NCBI GenBank assembly: GCA_016280345.1
Contig: JAEEGN010000044.1
Span: forward strand, 1-11,225
DNA from: Selenomonadaceae bacterium
Lineage (GTDB): Bacteria > Bacillota > Negativicutes > Selenomonadales > Selenomonadaceae
Direction of reading: 5' to 3'
Length of the DNA: 11,225 nt
The notes below the pieces were generated by a model, which ran no database searches, had not been told where the DNA came from, and saw only the letters and a program-made list of their open reading frames with translations. Both the position numbers and the translations under genes were made by a program. Of this stretch, positions 1-6,243 are shown in pieces; position 1 is the first letter of the stretch, and every line of letters begins with the position of its first letter.

Positions 1-840
1 CTTCTTCGGCGGGGCCCCGGAAGCGGACGGCGCCAGCGGCTCTTCTGACGCCGGGCGGGGCGTCTCCCCGTCCCGCCGTGCCCGGAAAGCCAGCCAGATC
101 CAGACGGCGAGGGCGGCGGTAAAGGCGGCCACGCTGGTCATCTGGGCCGATTTGAACAAGACGAAGACGAGGTCCGTATAGTCGCCGCGCAGGTACTCGA
201 GCGCGAAGCGCGCCGCGGAGTAGAGCATGACGTAGAGGGCGAAGGCCTGTCCTTTCGCGTGTCGCGTGCTGCGGTAGATGAGCAGCAGGGCGAAGATGAC
301 CACGTCGATCTGCCCCTCCCAGACCTCAGCCGGCCAGAGCGGCTGCGCGCCGTAGGTCTGATAGGCCAGGGTGGTGGAGGGATAGAGGAGACCGAAAGCC
401 TCGCCGGTGGGAGCGCCAAAGGCGTCGCCGTTCAGCAGGTTGGCGCAACGCCCGATGGCCTGGCCCAGGATGATGGCCGGACAGACGATGTCGGCGAAGG
501 CCCAGGTATCGATGTCGTGGCGCCGGGTGTAGAAAACGCCGGCGGCGACGCCCAGCACGATGCCGCCCTGGATGGCCATGCCGCCCTGCCAGACGTTCAG
601 GATCTCGGTCAGGTGGTCCTTGTAGTACGCCCAGTCGAAGAAGAAAACGTCCCAGAGGCGGGAGCCCAGGATGCCGGCCAGCCCGCAGTAGATGCCCATA
701 TCAATGACGTGCTCGTGCCAGCGGCCGTCCTGCTTCGCCAGGAAGTAGGCGACGCCGGTGGCGAGGACGATGGACAGGCTCAGCACGAGTCCGTAGGCCC
801 GGATGGGGAAATCGCCGATGTAGAACAGATATTGATGCAA
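1..840 (-). CDS. lgt: Prolipoprotein diacylglyceryl transferase Lgt (3' end beyond window)
   Basis: Transfers diacylglycerol from phosphatidylglycerol to the lipobox cysteine of prelipoproteins at the inner membrane, the first step of lipoprotein maturation. The frame is open from the left edge to a TTG start at 840, preceded by GGGAGG eight bases upstream; no ATG fits this position. The protein begins LHQYLFYIGDFPIRAYG and shows several hydrophobic segments, WQGGMAIQGG at about 85-94, the signature GRCANLLNGDAFG (Arg131, Asn134) and RFALEYLRGDY (Arg211, Glu215). These match E. coli Arg143, Asn146, Arg239 and Glu243 in order and spacing. Two positions differ: Gln91 stands where E. coli has His103, and Asp139 where it has Glu151. 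The last visible residues are a Pro/Ala/Arg-rich cytoplasmic tail after the final membrane segment, so little is likely to be missing. Family assignment is firm. Confidence 0.95.
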   Translation of the reverse strand, partial: MHQYLFYIGDFPIRAYGLVLSLSIVLATGVAYFLAKQDGRWHEHVIDMGIYCGLAGILGSRLWDVFFFDWAYYKDHLTEILNVWQGGMAIQGGIVLGVAAGVFYTRRHDIDTWAFADIVCPAIILGQAIGRCANLLNGDAFGAPTGEAFGLLYPSTTLAYQTYGAQPLWPAEVWEGQIDVVIFALLLIYRSTRHAKGQAFALYVMLYSAARFALEYLRGDYTDLVFVLFKSAQMTSVAAFTAALAVWIWLAFRARRDGETPRPASEEPLAPSASGAPPKK

Positions 841-930
841 ACCAGGTACCTCCCGTAAGGCAGGATGCGGTCCGGCGGATTTGTCGGAACGGGGACACGG
901 CGGCCCGTATCGCGGGCGCGCTACCTCCCG

Positions 931-939
931 ATTATAGCA
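931..939 (-). promoter_or_regulatory. Extended -10 promoter for lgt
   Basis: On the minus strand the bases read TGCTATAAT, a perfect TATAAT with the TGn extension. The -35 position (about 954-959, TTCCCA) is poor, which extended -10 promoters tolerate. It lies about 90 bases before the TTG start of lgt, with no other gene between. Confidence 0.55.
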
Positions 940-955
940 TTTCTGCCGCGAAATG

Positions 956-987
956 GGAAGGGATTTCCCGCGCAAGCGCGCCCTTCC
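956..987. other. GC-rich hairpin between the divergent promoters
   Basis: Outer arms GGAAGGG (956-962) and CCCTTCC (981-987) enclose an inner CGCG/CGCG stem with a CAAG loop; a six-base bulge lies on the left side. It overlaps the -35 region of the lgt promoter. No clear U-tract follows on either strand, so it is not called a terminator. The rest of 860-1040 shows nothing else recognisable. Confidence 0.25.
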
Positions 988-1043
988 TTTCGCGCGTCAT
1001 CCCGGAAAGGCGTCCGGAGAATAATCTGAACGTAAATTCATGA

Positions 1044-1072
1044 TTGAAGCCCGTTGTCGGATAAGATATAAT
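1044..1072 (+). promoter_or_regulatory. Distal promoter of the cyclic-di-GMP genes
   Basis: TTGAAG (1044-1049), 17-base spacer, perfect TATAAT (1067-1072), in a sharply AT-rich island (about 1057-1106) within GC-rich surroundings. Transcription would start near 1079 and give a leader of about 195 bases before the cyclase gene. Confidence 0.6.
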
Positions 1073-1085
1073 AATTTTTATAACT

Positions 1086-1105
1086 AAATATTTTCATTAA
1101 TATTT
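1086..1105. promoter_or_regulatory. AT-rich palindrome, possible operator
   Basis: AAATATT (1086-1092) and its exact reverse complement AATATTT (1099-1105) are separated by six bases. The element lies just downstream of the expected start site of the distal promoter, a usual place for a repressor site. No binding protein is known; A+T richness alone makes such palindromes commoner, so confidence is low. Confidence 0.35.
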
Positions 1106-1144
1106 GGAGCCCTTTGCCGAAAACGTGACGCCACAGATGATTCC

Positions 1145-1187
1145 GCCGCCGGCCGGTCCCGGCCGATACGGAAATTGCCCTGGCGGC
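1145..1187 (+). other. Leader hairpin between the tandem promoters
   Basis: GCCGCC (1145-1150) pairs with GGCGGC (1182-1187); inside it GGCCG (1151-1155) pairs with CGGCC (1160-1164) around a GTCC loop. CTTTCTTG follows, too weak a U-tract for a confident terminator. It would be present only in transcripts from the distal promoter. I compared it by eye with the cyclic-di-GMP riboswitch consensus and saw no match. Confidence 0.3.
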
Positions 1188-1191
1188 TTTC

Positions 1192-1221
1192 TTGACAGCG
1201 GGGTTTTCCATGCCGTATAGT
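1192..1221 (+). promoter_or_regulatory. Proximal promoter of the cyclic-di-GMP genes
   Basis: Perfect TTGACA (1192-1197), 18-base spacer, TATAGT (1216-1221). Transcription would start near 1228, leaving a leader of about 45 bases to the ATG at 1275. With the site at 1044-1072 it gives the cyclase gene two stacked promoters. Confidence 0.65.
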
Positions 1222-1274
1222 TAAAGTGGTTCTGCCTGCCGTTTCCGGCGGCCAGGCAGGAAAGGATGATTCCT

Positions 1275-3074
1275 ATGGATGATTCGCTCGGATTGGCGCT
1301 TTATCAGGAAATGCTCCGCGGGGAGAAGGTCGCGCTCCTGCGCTGGGATCTGAAAACCGACCGCATGACCTGTGACGAAGCGATGGCGGCGTTGTTCCCG
1401 CAGGCGGTGCGGTACGAGAATTATTCCTCTTTCCTGCGGCAATGGCCGTCGCTCCATCCCAACGACCGCAAATGGTTCCTGGGACTCCTGGAGTTCCTCG
1501 GGAAGCCGCATCCCGAATACGCTGACGGCCAGAAGGAACACATCATTGACTTCCGGCTGCGGGACCAGAGCGGCGAATACCGCTGGCTGCACGCCCGCCA
1601 GATTATCCATTTCGAGGGAACGCGCCCGTATTTCGTGACGATGATGATCCGCAACACGGACAGCGAGCACAAGAAGCAGGAAGAACTGCGCGTCAAGGCG
1701 GAACGCGATCCGCTGACCGGGCTCTACAACAAGGGACATTCCCGGGAAGTCATCGGCGAGGCGCTGGCGGTGCCGGATACGAAGAAGGCGCTGCTGGTGC
1801 TGGATATGGACGGCTTCAAGAAGGTCAACGATAACCTGGGGCATCTTTTCGGCGACGCGGTCATCTCCGACATGGCGCTGAGTCTGGCGGACGTGTTCGA
1901 GTCGTCCGATATCCTGGGCCGCATGGGGGGCGACGAGTTCGTTGTGCTGATGCGGGATGCGGAGAGCTGCGAGGCCATCACGGCGCGCTGCGAGAGGCTG
2001 CGCGAGGAGCTGCGGCGGAGTTTTGAGTACGGCGACGGTTTGTCGCTGAAGGTCAGCGGCAGCATCGGCATCGCCCTTTCGCCGGAACACGGCACGGACT
2101 ACGACGAGTTGTTCGCCCGGGCGGACGCCGCGCTTTACGAGGCCAAGAAGCGGGGCCGCGATACCCAGGTCTTCTATTCGCCGGAGATCGAGGCGAGTCA
2201 GCGCAAGGTCGCGGAGGACGATCCTTCGCACCAGCAGCGCCAATCGCTGCTCGAACGGCCGGTGGAATTCATCTTCCGGATGCTCTATGAGACCGGCAAC
2301 GCCCGTACGACGGTCAAGACGCTGCTGGCGTTGTTCGCCAAGTATTTCATGGTGCAGCGGGTCGTCATCTACCAGGATATTTCCGGCTCCTGGGATTGCT
2401 GGTTCGAGTGGCGGACGGGCGGCGTGCTGCCGACGGCCGAGGCGCACTCGGGCCTGGCGCTGGATTTCATCAACGGCAACTACCGGCAAGAGATTTACGG
2501 GTGCTTCTCGGAATGCTCCGATACCGCCGCCGTCGAAGGCGAGATGGGCGAAGCGCTGCAGCAGAAAGGGATCTTCGCGTTCCTGCACGCGGGCATCATG
2601 AACGGCAGCCGCCGGATCGGCTGCGTGGGCTTCGACGACTGCCGCGGGCCCCGGGTGTGGACGAAGAAGGAACACGAGGTGCTGAAGACCTTCGCCGACA
2701 TCCTCGGGACCTTCCTCATGGACCAGATGCGCTACGATATGGTACGCAAGGGCTATTGGCGGCTGCAGCGCATTCTGGATTCCCTGCACCGGAAAATCTG
2801 GGTCATCTCGGCGGAGAACGGCCGGGTTTTCTTCATGAACCGCCGGACAAGGCAGGCTCTGGCCCGTCGGGGGGAGGAGGAACGCTCCTGCCACAAGATC
2901 GCGACGGATTCCAACCGGCCCTGTGCCCGCTGCCGCTTTTCCCACGAGGGCGGTAATTGCCCGGTCGCCCGGCGGCTCCGCTGCATGGCGGAGGAGAGGG
3001 GATTCAAGCCGGCGGAAATCGAATGGAGCGAAAAGGCGCAAGGGCTCCTCTACATCGAGGACGTGCCCGTTTAA
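1275..3074 (+). CDS. Diguanylate cyclase, PAS-GGDEF-GAF-PAS-like
   Basis: Makes cyclic-di-GMP from two GTP. Start chosen at 1275 (599 aa) because AGGAAAGG at about 1257-1265 is eight to nine bases before it; the in-frame ATG at 1266 abuts that site. Residues about 35-135 form a PAS-type sensor. The GGDEF domain follows: DPLTGLYN at 145, LDMDGFKKVND, then an intact GGDEF at 218-222, so activity is expected. The inhibitory I-site position reads ESSD, not RxxD, so product feedback is probably weak or absent. A GAF domain spans about 325-485 (GCVGFDD). The last 100 residues resemble a PAS-like module with four cysteines, C539, C550, C553 and C562 (C-x10-C-x2-C-x8-C), which might bind a metal. There is no signal peptide or membrane segment, so the enzyme is cytoplasmic. 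It lies 69 bases before a phosphodiesterase gene, probably in one operon. Confidence 0.9.
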   Translation: MDDSLGLALYQEMLRGEKVALLRWDLKTDRMTCDEAMAALFPQAVRYENYSSFLRQWPSLHPNDRKWFLGLLEFLGKPHPEYADGQKEHIIDFRLRDQSGEYRWLHARQIIHFEGTRPYFVTMMIRNTDSEHKKQEELRVKAERDPLTGLYNKGHSREVIGEALAVPDTKKALLVLDMDGFKKVNDNLGHLFGDAVISDMALSLADVFESSDILGRMGGDEFVVLMRDAESCEAITARCERLREELRRSFEYGDGLSLKVSGSIGIALSPEHGTDYDELFARADAALYEAKKRGRDTQVFYSPEIEASQRKVAEDDPSHQQRQSLLERPVEFIFRMLYETGNARTTVKTLLALFAKYFMVQRVVIYQDISGSWDCWFEWRTGGVLPTAEAHSGLALDFINGNYRQEIYGCFSECSDTAAVEGEMGEALQQKGIFAFLHAGIMNGSRRIGCVGFDDCRGPRVWTKKEHEVLKTFADILGTFLMDQMRYDMVRKGYWRLQRILDSLHRKIWVISAENGRVFFMNRRTRQALARRGEEERSCHKIATDSNRPCARCRFSHEGGNCPVARRLRCMAEERGFKPAEIEWSEKAQGLLYIEDVPV

Positions 3075-3099
3075 TACCGCGTACCCTTTTGGTTTTTCT

Positions 3100-3122
3100 C
3101 CGGCGGCCCGCCCCGCTGCCGG
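3100..3122 (+). other. Hairpin before the phosphodiesterase ribosome site
   Basis: CCGGCGGC (3100-3107) and GCTGCCGG (3115-3122) pair over eight positions with one G-T wobble and a seven-base loop. No U-tract follows, so it is not a terminator. It ends two bases before the purine-rich ribosome site of the next gene and could tune the ratio of the two enzymes; that role is only inferred. Confidence 0.3.
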
Positions 3123-3143
3123 ACAGGAAAGGGAGTGTCGTTT

Positions 3144-6071
3144 ATGTCCTGTCTGTTGCGCGCGCTATTGGCCGGCGTTTTCCTGCTGCTCCTTCACGCC
3201 GGCGCGCTGGCGGAGGAGATGCCGGCGCTGCGGGTCGGCTACATCGAATCACCGGGGTACTTCCGGCAGAACTCGCACGGGAATTATCGGGGGATGCTCT
3301 ACGAGAACATCGAGGTCGTCGCCTCCTATGCCGGGTTTAAGCCGGTATATCAGCGGCTGACGCCGGAGGAGGCCCAGACGGCTCTGGAGCGCGGCGAGGT
3401 GGACGCCGTGGCGGGTATCATCTCGCCGGACGATTACGACGCCGCTCGTTTTTCCCTGGTGGACCAGTATATCGGCAATACGCCGATCTATCTCGCCCGT
3501 CCCTATGAAGAGGTGACAGAGCCCCGGCGATCCCGGATCGGGTACTTCGCGCCGCTGTATTCGACGCTCCTGGAGTTCTGGCCCCCCGGCACCGTTACGC
3601 CGCTGGACGGTCTGGAGCTCATCCCCTACGACGATTGGGAACAGTTTTACCTCGACTACTACCGGGGCAAGGTGGACGGGTACATCACCAGCGATTACTG
3701 TTCCGACAACACGATTTCGATGGAGCGGATCCTGATGTCCGCGAATATCTATCTGGCGGTGCGGAAAGGCAACGCGGCCCTGGAGGAGCGGCTGGAAAAA
3801 GCGATACGGGAAGCCCTGCGCATTCAGCCGAACTTCCGGGCGGAGGTCGCCAAAGAGACTCTGGCGCGTGTCTATCCGCTGGTTCTCGACCGGGCGGAAA
3901 GGGAATATCTGTACCGCCGTCCCGTGGTCCGGCTCGCCAGCTCCGGTCAGCAGGTTCCCTTTGTCTACTTCGAGGACGGCGAGGCCAGGGGCATCCTGCG
4001 CGAGATCATCAGCCTCATCGAGGCCGACCTGGGCCTGCGCTTCGAGATCGTCGAGACGGCGAACAACACCGAACTTCTGGCGCTGCTCCAAAGCGGCAGG
4101 ATTGATGCCCATCCCACGTTTCCCCTGGATCATAACTGGGCACGGGAGATGAACGCCCGCCTGACGCCGTCGTATTGTACCTTCGATCACGTGCCGGTCA
4201 TGCGGCGTTATGAGGACCTGCCCGCGGAGCCGCGGGTCGCCTGCCCCCGGCAGTATCTGTTCGTGAAGGACTACGTAGAGGAACGTTTCCCCCCGGATCA
4301 GATCGTCTGGCGGGATTCCTTCCCCGAATGCTTTGAGGCGGTGAGCAAGGGGGAGGCCGACATCCTTTTCGCCAAGTCGCTTACCGTGCAGCAGGAACTG
4401 CAGTCCGGGAAACATGCGAACCTCTTCACCAACGGACAGACCGTCGCCTCGCAGCCGATGTGCATCGCCGTGAGCCAGAGCGCCGATCCGAGGCTGCTCA
4501 CCATCCTGACCAAGGAGGTCGAGCATCTGAACAAGGCGCGCGTCAATGAGATTTTTGGGCGGTATATGTCGGAGATCAGTGCCCACCGAAGCTGGCAGGC
4601 GTTCCTCAACGAGAACCCGCTGCGCGCCGTTGGTATTGTGCTGGGGCTCTCCGCGCTGATCATCGGCGGCCTCATCACCATCATGGGTATCCGCCATAAG
4701 GCCGAGCGTCAGCTCTTTGACGCCGCTTACGTCAATCCCCTCACCGGCATCCATACCATAAGCTGGTTCGAGAAGTTCGTCCCCGGCCTGATTGAGAAGC
4801 GACACGCCAGGGCGCGACGGGCGGGGGAGCTGTTCCTGATGAGCTTCGCGTCCTACCGTTTCGACCTCCTGAAAGCGGTCTACGACCAGAACACTCTCTA
4901 TGCCGGTATCGCCCGGCTCATAGCCGAGGTCCGGGCGAAAAACGCCTGGCTGCTCCACGGCTCCATCAGCTCGGAGCTGTCCCACATGTATATCCTCTGC
5001 CGGCAGGAAGCCGGCATGACAATGCTGGATGCCGCCGAACGGATCATGCAGGACGCCGCCGAGATCCGGGGGGACAGCGCCTCCATCCGCATGAGCTACC
5101 GCGTTGGGCTCTGTCAGGTCCCGCCGGAAGGGAATCTGAACCTCCTCCAGCTCATGGCGAACGCTTCCATCGCCCAGAACGAGGCGGTCCTGCACGGCGA
5201 GGTAGTGGGGATTTACGATGAATCCCTGCAGAACCGGCGCGTCCTGGAAAAGAAAATCGAGGACCTGATGTACAAGGCGCTGGAGCAGGAGGAGTTCCAG
5301 GTCTGGCTCCAGCCGAAGTACGACCTGACGACCCGCCGCGTCATCGGCGCCGAGTCCCTGGTTCGCTGGCAGAGCCCGGAGATGGGCTTCCTGATGCCCT
5401 ACCAGTTCATCAGCCTCTTCGAGCAGAACGGCTTCATCATCCCTTTCGACTACTATATGCTGGAGCACGTCTGCCGGCTGCAGAAGCGTTTTCTGAGGGA
5501 AGGGAAAAAGGTCGTCCCGGTGGCGGTGAACCAGTCGGGCATCCATATCCGCGAGGCCGGATACGTGGAGCATATGCGGGAGCTGACGCGGCTTTACGAT
5601 TTGCCGCCGGGCACCGTGGAGCTGGAGCTCACCGAGACCGCCTTCATCGACTACGATACCAAGGAGGAGTCCGACAACGCCGCCGCCATCGTCGCGGCTC
5701 TCCGGGAGATGGGCTACGCCGTCGCCATGGACGACTTCTGCACCGGGTATTCCTCCATCGCTATGCTGCACCGGCTTCCCATGGACGTCATGAAGATTGA
5801 CCGGGCGATGCTGCTGGCATCGGAGGACTCGCCCCGGGGGCAGAAGATCCTGAAGAACGTCGTGAACTTCGGCGAGAGCCTCGATATGCTGGTGCTCTGC
5901 GAGGGCATCGAGACCCAGGCGCAGGAGGCCATGCTGCTGGCCAACGGCTGCCGCTACGGCCAGGGTTTCCTGTTCGCCCGTCCCATGCCGGAGGAACAGT
6001 ACGCGACATTCCTCGAAACCCACGAAGTCGAGGACGCGCACGCCGTGAAGGAACGCGGGACGCTCGCCTGA
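3144..6071 (+). CDS. Membrane c-di-GMP phosphodiesterase, 2xSBP-TM-degenerate GGDEF-EAL
   Basis: Expected to hydrolyse cyclic-di-GMP to pGpG under control of a periplasmic ligand. Start 3144 (975 aa) is preferred: GGGAG lies eight bases upstream, while the in-frame GTG at 3135 overlaps it. Residues 1-23 are a signal peptide ending AGALA, next residue Glu. Two tandem SBP_bac_3-like domains follow (about 29-245 and 262-485), of the fold that binds polar amino acids and similar small solutes. One membrane helix is at about 494-517. The GGDEF-like domain starts NPLTGI at 531 but its signature site reads SSELS (about 610), so cyclase activity is not expected. The EAL domain keeps the catalytic set: Glu737 (ESL), Asn796, Glu828 (LELTET), Asp863-Asp864, Lys884, Glu920 and Gln940. 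The loop DDFCTGYSS has Cys for the usual Gly. The domain should therefore be active. The ligand cannot be read from the sequence. Confidence 0.92.
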   Translation: MSCLLRALLAGVFLLLLHAGALAEEMPALRVGYIESPGYFRQNSHGNYRGMLYENIEVVASYAGFKPVYQRLTPEEAQTALERGEVDAVAGIISPDDYDAARFSLVDQYIGNTPIYLARPYEEVTEPRRSRIGYFAPLYSTLLEFWPPGTVTPLDGLELIPYDDWEQFYLDYYRGKVDGYITSDYCSDNTISMERILMSANIYLAVRKGNAALEERLEKAIREALRIQPNFRAEVAKETLARVYPLVLDRAEREYLYRRPVVRLASSGQQVPFVYFEDGEARGILREIISLIEADLGLRFEIVETANNTELLALLQSGRIDAHPTFPLDHNWAREMNARLTPSYCTFDHVPVMRRYEDLPAEPRVACPRQYLFVKDYVEERFPPDQIVWRDSFPECFEAVSKGEADILFAKSLTVQQELQSGKHANLFTNGQTVASQPMCIAVSQSADPRLLTILTKEVEHLNKARVNEIFGRYMSEISAHRSWQAFLNENPLRAVGIVLGLSALIIGGLITIMGIRHKAERQLFDAAYVNPLTGIHTISWFEKFVPGLIEKRHARARRAGELFLMSFASYRFDLLKAVYDQNTLYAGIARLIAEVRAKNAWLLHGSISSELSHMYILCRQEAGMTMLDAAERIMQDAAEIRGDSASIRMSYRVGLCQVPPEGNLNLLQLMANASIAQNEAVLHGEVVGIYDESLQNRRVLEKKIEDLMYKALEQEEFQVWLQPKYDLTTRRVIGAESLVRWQSPEMGFLMPYQFISLFEQNGFIIPFDYYMLEHVCRLQKRFLREGKKVVPVAVNQSGIHIREAGYVEHMRELTRLYDLPPGTVELELTETAFIDYDTKEESDNAAAIVAALREMGYAVAMDDFCTGYSSIAMLHRLPMDVMKIDRAMLLASEDSPRGQKILKNVVNFGESLDMLVLCEGIETQAQEAMLLANGCRYGQGFLFARPMPEEQYATFLETHEVEDAHAVKERGTLA

Positions 6072-6091
6072 GCGGGGGAAACGCCCTTACA

Positions 6092-6171
6092 TGGCGCGTC
6101 ACGTTCATCGGCTGCTTGCTCCGCCGGCTGCCGATTGGCGCGGTTTTCCGGGGACGAAGCCGTTCCGGTGA
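6092..6171 (+). pseudogene. Relic of the 3' end of a second MATE transporter gene
   Basis: Starting 20 bases after the phosphodiesterase stop codon, codons from TGG at 6092 align without gaps to the C-terminal codons of the intact MATE gene from 7499. Over the first 20 codons 42 of 60 bases agree; the translation ending LLRRLPIGAVFR matches the intact ending FFRLLIFGAAFR. Right after this, ACGAAGCCG is identical in both, then single-base losses remove the stop codon from the frame. The rest of the gene is absent and there is no start codon or ribosome site. I read it as what remains of an upstream MATE copy removed by deletion. The alternative, a recently copied 3' segment, fits less well because the coding part has diverged to about 70% identity. 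Confidence 0.7.
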
Positions 6172-6174
6172 AAA

Positions 6175-6222
6175 CAGCCGCCGAATCGGAGCCCGACGCT
6201 TCGGTTGGGCGGCTGCTTTGTT
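6175..6222 (+). terminator. Relic terminator hairpin, possible attenuator of the MATE gene
   Basis: Arms 6175-6192 and 6198-6215 form an 18-base stem with one mismatch and two G-T wobbles, loop CCGAC, followed by TTTGTTGG. The U-tract is shorter than in the homologous hairpin after the intact MATE gene (TTTGTTTTT), so termination is probably weaker. It could end the phosphodiesterase transcript. The MATE ribosome site begins only nine bases beyond the tail, so any transcript reaching MATE from upstream must read through it. Confidence 0.6.
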
Positions 6223-6243
6223 GGCATCATGGAGGTTCATAGA

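Larger units (their letters stand above)
6092..6222 (+). repeat. Direct repeat copy 1 (relic MATE end plus hairpin)
   Basis: First member of an imperfect direct repeat of about 130 bases flanking the MATE gene. Its mate is at 7499-7631. Similarity is lower in the coding part and higher in the hairpin part, where the segment around GACGCTTCGGTT and GGCGGCTGCTTTG is identical in both. Confidence 0.7.

Noticed and set aside
259..858. Open frame of 199 codons on the plus strand opposite lgt
   Set aside because: The minus frame encodes Lgt with all signatures in order; the plus translation is low-complexity and without a ribosome site.
1106..1265. Possible cyclic-di-GMP riboswitch before the cyclase
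   Set aside because: Bits such as GTGACGCCACAG and paired GC stems recall one, but the conserved core of the GEMM-I and GEMM-II classes is not present in order. A covariance-model search would settle it.
1221..3041. Long open frame on the minus strand opposite the diguanylate cyclase
   Set aside because: Same cause: shadow of a GC-rich coding gene; it runs through the cyclase promoter and has no family features.
3075..3143. Hairpin at 3100-3122 as a terminator separating the two cyclic-di-GMP genes
   Set aside because: No U-tract follows on either strand; the run of T lies before the stem. The genes are more likely co-transcribed.
3249..6041. Very long open frame (930 codons) on the minus strand opposite the phosphodiesterase gene
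   Set aside because: It mirrors the codon pattern of the plus-strand gene, whose signal peptide, domains and catalytic residues are unmistakable. The antisense translation has no recognisable domain and no ribosome site. G+C-rich genes often leave such open antisense frames.
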